Part shown: piece by piece, positions 35,307-45,400 of the stretch
Layout: each line of letters opens with the position of its first letter
How positions within the stretch are numbered: position 1 is the first letter of the stretch
The notes under the pieces: model-generated
What the model was told of the DNA's origin: nothing
Seen by the model: only the letters and a program-made list of their open reading frames with translations
Databases searched by the model: none
NCBI GenBank assembly: GCA_029945375.1
Contig: CM057061.1
Coordinates: forward strand, 62,001-126,000
Origin: Agaricus subrufescens
Taxonomy: Eukaryota > Basidiomycota > Agaricomycetes > Agaricales > Agaricaceae
DNA: 64,000 bases
Direction of reading: 5' to 3'
Program-made: the position numbers and the translations under genes

Positions 35307-35525
35307 GACTGAGACAGACAAAAGGGTTGCAATGGACTTTTGTCAAGAAACTGCCTATAACTCCATCAATATTGAGTATTACATAATGATATGCATATTG
35401 TGGGAAAGCACAGAAGCAGTGCTATCAGACGGTACCACTCACGTGATTCCATAGTTAATAGTTCCCACGCTATAGTGGTATCTTTGAAGGGGTGCCAAAC
35501 ATTGCAACCCTTTTGTCCGTCACTG
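35307..35525 (-). repeat. Right 219-bp terminal inverted repeat
   Basis: Reverse complement of 33917-34135 with only a few mismatches, for example an extra CAG-like change near 35410. It holds the same mirrored 19-mer pair (about 35316-35334 and 35500-35518). Confidence 0.92.
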
Positions 35526-36762
35526 TAATAAAAGGGACTACTTTGTTGTCCTCTGGTGTGTTTCTGGGAAGGAAACTCTACTCGGTTGTTTGATTGATAT
35601 TCAATCATACAAATTAATTGTACCTGGATCTGCCACCAGGCATCTGCTGACCATGGTTCATCATAGAACCATTCCCAGGTCATACCATTCCATCAGTAAG
35701 TTCTTTCTGGGTCCCACACAATATGATTCTGCAAGCGTGAGTCTTTGATAACCTGTAATGCCTAGTCCCAAGGGTCTCTATATTTGAATTCAAATGTTTG
35801 CATTGTATCCTCCCACTTACACTGCTGATGAATGGTGCTGGTATGAAACTAGTAGATGAATAGTATTCAGGAGATCAAATCCACATATGAAAAAGGCAGT
35901 AGAAATAAAAATACATACAGCAACTTGATGACTTGCAGCAAGCTCCCAAAGTTTCAGGGCCTCAGTTACTCCTTGTATTGTAAATTTTTCATTTTCAATG
36001 TTTGAGAGTGTGATCACTTTATAAATTAAATTGATATACTGTGCCAGTTGTTTATGATTGAATCCTATTTCCATGGCAAACTTGAGTGACTCAAAATCAA
36101 GATGAGTGTTGAAGGGCTCCCACAGTCATTGCTCGGGTATTGTATTGGGGAAAAGACAGTGACTGTGCTCATGTAGTGGTGTTATGGTTAGCACCCAACC
36201 TGAAGACGGATGATATTCTGTGAAAATAGAGTCAGGTTCCAGCAAATCTATCATTATCTCTCCTGAGGGGTAACATCAAGATGTCCAATATTGATCTGTG
36301 GGCCCATCTTATGAAATGTCAAGTCTAGTTGACACGTTGCTCACCACCAGTGCCAAAACAATTGTCTTGTGTTGAGAGGCTCTCATCAAAGGTACCAGTC
36401 AGCTGCATGTTCCAAGCTTCATTATTGTCAGTTCTGGCAGCAGGCTACCATACATGATCACTATATTCATTAATCAGTATCTGATACACAAAGATTGAAA
36501 TTGTTAGACACTAGTCACTCAAGTGGCTGTAGGATTAGAGAGTCAACAGGATTATATGATAGTGCACTGGCAGTACTCCTAGAGGTAATAGATGCTAAAA
36601 AACTAAGGTAGTATCTCACTCATGGTCCATCTTATGATTGCCTGCACCTGATTGAGTATGTAGGAACTCCCTATCACTTTGATTTTGCTCACACTTTTTA
36701 CAGTGCATGCCATATCCCCTACCACTGAACTTCTGATTGCAGATATCACAGCACTTGTCCAT

Positions 36763-37988
36763 TATTCAATATGAGCTGGAGGTCATGAAGCTAGTAGGTG
36801 TGATGTTGTGATCTGATACAAAAATTCTCATATAGTAATCTGTCAGGGCATGATCTTTTTGATTGAACCCTGGAAATGGCCTTATCAGGTCCACTGCAAA
36901 CTGCCAAGGCCCTGGCAAGGCCAGATCATCCCATGCTGCCTTGGCATGCCATTTAGAAATTTCTGACATACATGATCTAATTTCAAAACATACTTGAAAT
37001 AACTTGAGATACATTTGAAACTTTGAGATGTCTTTGAAAGATACTTGATACAACTTGTAATATACATCAAGCAGCTTGAGATAAGTTTGAGATATATAAA
37101 AAAGCATGGAATACACTTTGTGTCATACTTATGAGATCTTGAGATGCTCTACAGACTAGACTTGAAGTAGTTTGGATTTACTTGATACTACTGAGGAATT
37201 ATTTGCAGATACTTGGAATGCTCACTTTGGAATAACTTGAGAGAGCTTGAAAGACAACTCGAAATTTTGCTCTCAAGTAGCTCTTCAAGATTAGACCCTG
37301 ACTTGAGCATACTTGAGGAGAAAAACTACTTGAAGGCTACTGGAAAATTTTTCAAGTAAGTCTCAAGTAGCTTCAAGTAGCAAATTTTTTTGCTGATGCC
37401 TGCCTGAGGCATTTACAATACAAGGGAATAAAGCATATGGTGCATGGGTCATGGGTCAGATTACAAGAGCAGGACCAATGGGGATCATAACAAAGTGGTT
37501 AACTCAAGGTGTTTTGTTGACAACAGTGTATATCTAGGACAATTTTGAAACAACAATCTATGGTTTAGCATAATTTAGATACTGTAAATGAGTGGAGCCC
37601 AAACAAAACAAGTTTAGAACAAAGTTAGTGTTTCTAGATTCTACAGAGGATCATCCAATACAGGCATACTTCAGTAGTTAATGATCACTTCAAAAAAGTT
37701 CCTTTAAACTTGAAGAAAGCAGTCAGTTTCAAGATCAGCTAATGGTGGGGCTTTTTGGACAGTGGATTGTTCAGCCATATAAAACATTCCCTTTTAAGTG
37801 GTTGATAGATTTACAATTTAGCTCTTGTGGTAGGTCATCTGATGATACCTTGTGTTATAATTACTGTATGAAGTCTTGATTGGTATTTTACTGATGTGGC
37901 CACAAACACTTATCGTTCCGACAGCCAGATTAATCTTTCTAGCTGTATGGACAAATTAATAATACAAATACCACAGAATCCATTTATT
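36763..37988. other. Plavaka leader and ACTTGA-rich non-coding stretch
   Basis: 36763-36970 is also present upstream of Plavaka copy 1. From about 36980 to 37390 the word CTTGA (with ACTTGAGATA-like variants) recurs in a degenerate way, on both strands, making a diffuse minisatellite. The remainder to the CSN3 stop has no ORF I can support. Confidence 0.55.
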
Positions 37989-39628
37989 TCACGATCCGAA
38001 CATCGACTCTTCTCCCCATGCACCACGACCTGATGCGTAGGCATCAGCAGTAAATGTGCCTGAATTCATGAACATGTCCTCTTCTAGCCCTCCCCTACCC
38101 ATACCACCGCTGGAGCCACCATCATACTTTACTGCTTTGGCCAAATAATCTCTACTTCTTCCATAGTCTAAATCTAATTTATTTAGTCTCGAAGATTGCA
38201 TTTGTGCGGTACGCAATAGTTGATCGATCTGGGATTGTGTGAATGTGGGCGGTGGGTCAGAGAAGGTTACCGTTCCAGAGGCTGAGATTTGAGCCGAGAT
38301 TTCGTTGGACTCGATCTAACTTTCTTTCAATAATCATTGAGCAAAAATGCTATGGACATACGAACCATGTTGAGGATCATCTCACGAACTTGGTCTACAG
38401 AATCAATCTTGACCTGACGGGCAATATCGGCCAAGTTCAGCGTGATATATGTCCCGATCAGTTTCTTAAGTGCCCAACGAGGCGCACGGTCAATAGCTTG
38501 ATTGATCAAACCCATATTTTTGTCCTATAGTTGATCAGGATACAACACTTGCATAGGAAAAGGAAGACAGACCGCTGCAAACACTCCCTTTTCATTTTTC
38601 CCAATTTCTCTCAAAGCATCTATATCGTGCGGATATGCATTGGCAAAAGTAGAGTATGGTGAATCTTTGAATAACCTCGACAAAGCCGGTAAAACGTATT
38701 TTGGGAGCGGGAACGTTTTCCCTTTAGATATGAGCTGGACAAGTCTCATTTTCTTCAGAGCTTCAAGTTGGATGGCAGAGGGAGCGACGCCAGGAGAAGT
38801 AACACAGATTTCGAAAAATTCTTCCGCTTTCGACCACTGTTTCAAAGCAGCGAGAGCGATGCCACCGACATAGTGATAGATGAGATTGTCGGTGTAGACC
38901 ATGTCGGTTGTGTCGATGTTGGTTATCGGGTGATTGAGGAATGGAAGGGCATCTGAAAACCTTCGGTTACAGACACATATCTAAAGCGTTTCGTTTGAAA
39001 TCCGGCTTGTGCTGGGATTCTGTGGCGGACGTACGAGAAGGAATTGAGGATGCATTGAGGTGAGATAGGACGAGTCAGGAACGTAGCGTTGAATGAGAGC
39101 GCGGAGAGGTAAGATTGACGCGACTTGCTATATGCAAGGCGAAGACGTCAGCTAGTTCTCGAGAGACCGGGAAACCGTACTAACATTGTTGTAGTGTAGC
39201 GCCAGACGTGGTAGGTTTTTACCGAGTATGACGACTTGGAAATTCAATACAGAATTGGGTTTGATGCAGAAGTGCAACTGACCTCGTTCGGGAGCATAAC
39301 GCACTTGTTCCCTGTCGAAATTGTGGCAAAAGGAATCAACGACCTGCCATGGGGGCGGTACAGCGCCGTGAACGGTTAATCGGGCGGATCTACCTCGAGT
39401 CAGACAAGAAGCATCGCGACGGAAGATTGCGTACAAGATGTAGACAACGCCGAGAGTGTTGGTTCTCACATCGAGTACATTGAGGGGATCCTGGCCAGAG
39501 GGAAAGGTGCTGGCGAGGATGACTTCGCGGGTGTCGGTGGGGATGGACCTCAGATAGTCGTTGAGCGCGCGAGTGCTCGGAGATGAGGTGATGCGGGCGA
39601 TGAGGGTTTCGAGGTCGAGATGGTCCAT
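37989..39628 (-). CDS. CSN3: COP9 signalosome subunit 3
   Basis: A subunit of the COP9 signalosome, the PCI-domain complex that removes Nedd8 from cullins. The minus strand gives the N-terminus MDHLDLETLIARITSS, a helical middle, the conserved YVPDSSYLTSMHPQFLL and LPFLNHPITNI, then YHYVGGIALAALKQWSKAEE and a PCI/winged-helix region (TLNLADIARQVKIDSVDQV), ending in a flexible Gly/Ser/Met-rich tail. There are several short introns, for example near 39220-39150 and at about 38330-38270; exon edges are approximate. The start ATG (39628) is only 50 bp downstream of the HFI1 stop on the same strand, so its promoter is squeezed into that gap or lies in the neighbour. Confidence 0.85.
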
Positions 39629-39678
39629 TGCAAGGACTGGGACTCTAATTACTGATTATAATATCTACATTAGGTAAT

Positions 39679-40838
39679 CTATCGGCTCCCACGCAGGTTT
39701 TCGCGCACAGCGCTGCGTTCACCCAGCAAAGCCATAATTTGCCACCGGTAGTCGCGCGTTTCCTGGTCTTTGAACACCAGAGAATCGTCTGCATCGTCGT
39801 CCTGGAAGTGGATCAGAATTGCACACGTGCAGAAAGGCATATATGCTTACATCTGGAGAGGCGAGAGTGGCGAGACGCATGGCAGATGCGCTGTTGTTTG
39901 GAAGGTCGGTGGGCGAGATGGTGAAGAGAGTCTGGAAAGATGTGGCGGTCAGGACGGGCGCACGTTGGGGATGGTGGTGCGTGTGTAGGCTGTGGGACGA
40001 GGAGAGGGTTGAGGACGGGACAATGGAGGTGATGGCATGGGAAGTCGACGTGAGCGTGAGGGCGTGTGTGATGAGCTGCTTGAGCTTGGCCTGGAATCGG
40101 AGCTGAGTAGGGCGACGGGGAGAGATATAGGGTGTGTGCAGACCTGGCAGGCCATATTCACGAGTTCGGGGACCGATCTATGCGGTGTGCCGAGGTTGTT
40201 TTGGGCACATATGAGGTTGACGCGGTCGACTATGTGCTGGAAGGTGGGTGCTCTGGAGGCAGAGTGGAGGTTGACGGCCAGACGGCTGCCGGGCGGATCT
40301 GGAGCAGAGGAGGTTAGAGGGAGCTGTGTGTGCGGGGGCGCATTCCGTTACCTCCTCGCTCGGGGAGGAGAACGATGCCGCGTTCTCTGGCAATTTCGTC
40401 CGCGTCGCCGCTGGGCTGCGGGTCCTGCAGAGGCACGACGTTGCGGAGCCTGTCTCTCTCCTTGCGTCCGACGGCGAGGGCCCAGCGCTTGATGCGGGAG
40501 GACTTGAAGGAGCGGGCGTCGTCGGGGGTGGCGGGGCCCTGGTACGGGAGGAGGATGCGGCGGCGCTTCTTGGGGGGCTGCTTGGGGGCGGGGAGGGGCG
40601 GGGGCGTGGGGGGGCGGCGGAGGACGGCGGTGGCGTCGAAGAGGGAGATGATGAGGGCGTTGTGGAGCTGGACGAGGGCGGGGACGTCGAGGAGGGCGCC
40701 GACGTGGGCCTCGAACTCGGCGCGCGAGAGGAGGCCCTTGACGAACGCCTGGAGCGCGGCGAAGTACGCGGGCGCCTTTTCGGGGCCGAGCGCCTGTGTG
40801 AGCTGCTGCTTGATCGTCGACGTCGAGGACAGAGACAT
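39679..40838 (-). CDS. HFI1: SAGA complex subunit Hfi1/Ada1
   Basis: Structural subunit of SAGA, the histone-modifying coactivator of RNA polymerase II. Four exons by GT-AG: 40838-40352, 40298-40144, 40102-39851, 39801-39679, giving 338 residues. It begins MSLSSTSTIKQQLTQALG with YFAALQAFVKGLLSRAEFE (the conserved N-terminal helical block), then PPKKRRRILLPYQGPATP and IKRWALAVGRKERDRLRN, a histone-fold-like part (VDRVNLICAQNNLGTPH, FQAKLKQLITHALTLTST) and an acidic end (DDDADDSLVF). A longer upstream in-frame ATG exists (41042), but that region overlaps the divergent gene, so 40838 is chosen. It shares a 54-bp promoter with the makorin-like gene. Confidence 0.85.
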
Positions 40839-40839
40839 G

Positions 40840-40845
40840 CACGTG
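40840..40845. promoter_or_regulatory. CACGTG site between divergent HFI1 and makorin-like genes
   Basis: GCACGTGACC lies in the 54 bp separating the two ATGs, directly beside the HFI1 start. CACGTG is the core bound by bHLH factors such as Cbf1; use here is inferred. Confidence 0.4.
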
Positions 40846-40892
40846 ACCGGCTTATGCGAATCTTCTGGGCCTTCTCCTCTCGCTCTCCCCCC

Positions 40893-42430
40893 ATGGCCCG
40901 GCCGTCGACGTCCAAGCCCCGCGGCGTCTGCAGATACTTTTCGTCCCCGCGCGGCTGCTTTGCCGGCGCCGCATGCAAGTTTCTCCACGCCGACCCCCTC
41001 ACCCCCTACGACCAGTCCAAGCGCTGCCGCTTCTACGCCCAAGGTCTCATCTCCCTCTCCTCCTTATCTGCCGCACTCACGCCCCCCAGGCTTCTGCAGG
41101 CGCGGCGACCAGTGCTGGTTCAAGCACTCCCTCGACGACCCCCCCGCTGCTCCCCAGGACCCCCAACAGAACGACCCATGCTCCATCTGCTTCGAGATGC
41201 CCGTCACCTACGGCCTGCTCTGTATGTCCCCCCCGTGCCTCTCCTGCTTGCGCAGCCGTCTCACCCCCGTCCCCAGCCGGCTGCAGCCACATATTCTGCA
41301 TCTCGGTGAGTCCCGCCGCCACATGCAAGTCCATCTTATCTAAACCCCACCCAGTGCATCCGCCAGTGGCGTGACCAGAAAGGCGGCATCGAGCAAAACA
41401 CCATCAAGCGGTGTCCCATGTGCAGAGAACCCAGTAGGTTCATCACCCCCTCCTCCCACTTCTACAAACACGGCCATCCCGAGAGGGAGCGCATCACACA
41501 GACCTACAAGGAAAGCATGGCCCGAGTACCCTGCCGGTCAGTCTCAAACCCATCTCCTCTCTCACCCCCACTGACATCATATCCAGCTACTTTCAACGCT
41601 CCCTGCAAAGAGACCCGGCCCGTCCCCTCTGTCCTTTTGGAAAGGACTGCTTCTACCAGCATCTCAACCCAGACGGCACCCCCTTTATTTTCGATCAGGG
41701 AGCAGAAGTATGCATGCGTGCAAGTATCCTTCCCTGTCTCCTCCAAATTTCCCCTTGTTGATACTCCAGCAGCGGTACCACAACTCCTTTTCATCACGCA
41801 CCCGAATCGATTACGATGTTGCCCACTTTTTCCCTTCGGATTGGGTGCCTTTGACCGTCAATGCCCTTCGGGAGGCCATGGAAACCCTGGAATCTGCCGT
41901 TTCTGCTTCAAGTGAAACGATGAACCGCACACTGAATGTAGTCCGTTTACTCGTCAACCGTGATGTGATTAACAGCAATACAGAACAGGTAACTCTTCGA
42001 ATTTAGCCCGGTCTTTCGTCTCTTTGAACCTCCTTCCAAGGTGGAGTTCCCTCCCACAACACTGACCGAGAGAGAAGACGACTACCTCATCATCTCTGAC
42101 GACCCCGAGGAGATTGACCCTGAAAGTGATTCCGAAGACGAAATCAGTCAACTTGGGCGATATCTCAGGAATACGAGAGATGCTGAGGCAGTCGCCGAGG
42201 AAGAACACGCGGGTGAAGAGGATATCTTTGACAATGATGATCCCCCAGCGGTGGCGGAAGAGACAGAGAGCGGAAGAGTGGCCAACCCGCCATTTCTGAC
42301 CGACGGACGGGGAAGAGTCGTGTGGAGCGGCCATGCCAACCCCAACGATCTTGTCGACGACGAAACCCGTACAACCGAAGATCAGGAACCGTCAGAGTGC
42401 TCCGGGAGGAATAAGAGTAATAATGTATAA
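40893..42430 (+). CDS. Makorin-like CCCH and RING finger protein (probable E3 ubiquitin ligase)
   Basis: Starts MARPSTSKPRG. It has two N-terminal CCCH fingers (CRYFSSPRGCFAGAACKFLH, C-x8-C-x5-C-x3-H; then CRFYAQGFCRRGDQCWFKH), a C3HC4 RING (CSICFEMP, GCSHIFCISCIRQW, KRCPMCRE), and a third CCCH near 41580-41680 (CRYFQRSLQ...CPFGKDCFYQH). This order is typical of makorins, which bind RNA and transfer ubiquitin. A helical C-terminus (DVAHFFPSDWVPLTVNAL) and a long acidic tail (about 42050-42400) follow. At least six introns interrupt it, one inside the RING. The stop is 65 bp before the next gene. Large ORFs on the opposite strand are shadows of its GC-rich start. Confidence 0.85.
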
Positions 42431-42495
42431 TAGAAGACCTATAATTTGATATCTCTCCAAAACCCGCGTAAAATCTGTACTCTTCTCCTTCCCCC

Positions 42496-45400
42496 ATGAT
42501 GGAGAACAGACCAGGTGTCTCCACTCAACCCCACACCCCAAAGACCCCCGCAGATAGAGCTCTCGAGTTCTTCTCCTCTACGACTCAGGCAGATGCTCCC
42601 ATTGTCGTCTATGAACTGGGTCTTGATCCAGATGGTGGTCCAAACAAAGATCGACAGGTAAAAGAACCCATCCCAGAATCATGATTCTCCGGTTCGCTGA
42701 TCCTCTTCTTTAAGTATATCCGTCTACCCCCCCCATACGTTCCGTACATTCTTAGAGTTTCTTTTGCCGCGGGAACACCCGCTGCCAATAACGGTATCTT
42801 CAAAACCAACTTTCCTCTAGACGGAGGAGTCTTTGGTAGGAACCGCTTCACCCAACGCAAGTGCGTACACTTTGGAAGCTATCATCTATTTTCCAGGCTT
42901 AACGTTTAACCTTCAGGCTCCCTACCGATTATTCCAAGCCCATTCAAGTAGATTTGCCCATATCACAGGCTGGTGCCTTTATCTATTGGGTGGAGTATGA
43001 CGACGATGATGGCCAACGCGTCAAAGGCCGGCATGGATATTTCAACGTAGATCCCGTCCTCAAAATCAAGAATCGCACTCCCGTCCTTGACGGAAATCTC
43101 AAAGTTTTACCCCCAGGTGAAGGTGCAGTTATCACCAACGAATACGTTCATCTTCCCCTCGATGGGTTGTCGATCTTGACCGTAGTGTCAAAATGGATGG
43201 GAACGATGGACCACTGGAGAGACCATTTCGCTGAAGCTAAAGAACGTGGATATACCATGTTACACTATACCCCCTTGCAGGAACGAGGGGACAGCAACAG
43301 CCCCTATTCCATTCGCGACCAGATGAAATACGAACCCGCGATGTTTGCGAGTCCACCAGACAATGGAAGCGGGAAAGCGAAAGTGGTTGAGATCCTTAAA
43401 GTCGCGCGGGAAGAGTATGGATTGCTCAGTCTGACCGACGTTGTCCTCAACCACACGGCGAACAATAGTCCTTGGCTGGTAGAACACCCAGAAGCCGGTA
43501 AGTCTTTTTTTACATTGTACACAAATGTCTCGTTTTCAATACCCTTCTTCTAGGTTACAGCCCAGCAAACACGCCCCATCTCACTCCTGCACTTGAAATA
43601 GACACTGCTATAATTGAATTTTCCACCAACGTCAGCTCCAGAGGGCTACCATCAACTATAAATTCCGAAGCGGATCTAGATCGCATTATCTCTTCACTTG
43701 AGCAGGATCTCAAAGCACTCAACTTCTGGCAATATTATGTGTTGGAACCGTCGCGCGAAAAGGAGGCGATCACAGCGTCGTTGACATCCGGGGAAATCAC
43801 CCCCTGGACCGGCCAGGACGTCCGAGGAAAAACCAATGTCGAGTTGGCAGAACTTCTACGCTCCGAGCAGCTTATCACCGGACTTGGGCAATTAGGTTCT
43901 AGATTTGGAGTTCATGTCGACAGCGCTGTCAGTGCAGGTTTTATCAAAGCTGCCCTACCTGATGTTCAAGACATCAACCTCCTCGCTGAAACATGGGTCA
44001 AAGTGGTCGATATCGTGAATGTCCCCTTGTACAGAGAGTGGGAGGAAGACACGCAGGTAGCCATAGACAACATACGCAATCGGGTCAAGTATACTAGGCT
44101 AGACGAGAATGGGCCCAGATTAAAGGAAATTTCGAAGGCGTGAGTGTTGCTCATGTTGTAATGCTCATTGAACGCGACACGTACTCTAGAAATCCTCTCG
44201 TCGAACCCTATTTCACGCGTCTTTGCCCTACATCAGATGCTGATCCATTGATTTATTCTGTGGCAAACAACGGGTGGATATGGAACGCTGATCCCCTCCA
44301 GAACTTTGCTCTTCTTCCCTCCAAAGCTTACCTACGCCGCGAGGTCATCGTATGGGGTGATTGCGTCAAGCTGCGATACGGGAAAGGTCCAGAATCCAAT
44401 CCTTGGTTATGGAGCTACATGAGAGAGTATGTGACATCTCTTGCAGAAACTTTCGATGGGTTCAGAATCGACAACTGCCATTCCACCCCACTCGAGGTCG
44501 GGACATATATGCTTGATGCTGCTAGGGAAGCCCATCCTGACCTCTACGTCTGTGCCGAACTATTCACGGGCAATGAAGACACCGATTTGCTATTTGTCCG
44601 AGAACTCGGTGTCAATAGTCTGGTTCGAGAAAGCTACAATGGCTGGGATCCAAAAGAGTTGTCTCGTTTGTTGTACAGGCACGGAGTTGGGAAACCCATT
44701 GGTTCCATGGATGGTGTATGCATGTCAAGTATGGAGGAGATTGCAAGCCCTACTGGGAAAGGGTTGGCTCGACCGGCGCTCGTTACTCCCCTCAATGGCT
44801 CTGTACCCCACGCACTACTTTATGACCTCACGCACGACAACGAGTCGCCGCTGCATAAGCGGTCGGCTGAGGATGCTCTCCCGACGGGTGCACTCGCAAC
44901 CTTCAGTTACAGTGCGACTGGGAGTGTGAAGGGCTTTGATGACTTGTATCCCAAAATCTTGAACTTGGTGCAAGAGGATAGGAAGTATCGTGTCACGGGC
45001 ACGGGAAAAGGTAGCGGAATCGCCAAAATTAAACGTATTTTGAACGAATTACACCTGGAGATGGTGCTAGGCCACTATGAGGAGGGTCACGTTCATCAGG
45101 AGAACGACGTAAGTGCATAGCGTAATGAAGAAGACTTGTTTATTGATTAACCCTTCACAGTACATTATCTTACACCGTGTACAACCTTCTACCCAGAAAG
45201 GATATCTGCTGGTCGCTCATACTGCTTTCTCTAAAGGCTCTAAAGACCGAGGGTACAGTAAGTCACTCGTACAATCAGAACTTTACAATGTCTAATATCT
45301 CCTTGGTAGTCACTCCAATCAAGCTTCGCCGAACTCATGCCAAGTTCATCACGGGAGCTAGCCTGACAATCAACTCGTATTCCGACATCAACGACAAGGA

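Larger units (their letters stand above)
33917..35525 (-). mobile_element. Tc1/mariner transposon, apparently complete
   Basis: 1609 bp bounded by TA duplications (33915-33916, 35526-35527), with terminal inverted repeats of 219 bp that agree at nearly every base, and an uninterrupted 344-residue transposase. It lies inside Plavaka copy 2 between the codons for SSPFYY and YANKNK-like sequence, so it arrived after that element. Intact ORF plus near-identical ends suggest recent activity. Confidence 0.95.
31404..36762 (-). pseudogene. Plavaka-type (CACTA-like) transposase, copy 2, split by Tc1/mariner
   Basis: Starts at ATG 36762 with a zinc-finger-like CDICNQKFSGRGYGMHCKKC. Family landmarks follow: MTWEWFYDEPWSADAWW (about 35680), NKLLLLGTAVGHPIVAHLAN and VGWLPL (33915-33780), VNFKTAVYHSSF and LILSADYEEL (33720-33523), FPCPVCLVPQDLQWDLS and LKKYGL (33480-33250), DDNGLWEDHLFPIFKNLA (about 33120), WNFPKIHLQKHL and NYNTKPNKKMH (32500-32400), LFQKRLSSFLREFLP (about 31960), and AYIQPFD with FISVHLIIW (31600-31450). 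Exons are split by GT-AG introns. A 1.6-kb Tc1/mariner interrupts it and the C-terminus ends at the long-TIR element. Non-functional; some stops. Confidence 0.82.

Noticed and set aside
40326..41374. Long plus-strand ORFs (up to 337 residues) and a minus-strand 274-residue ORF
   Set aside because: Compositional shadows in GC-rich sequence. The real genes are HFI1 on the minus strand and the makorin-like gene on the plus strand, each with recognised motifs and splice sites.
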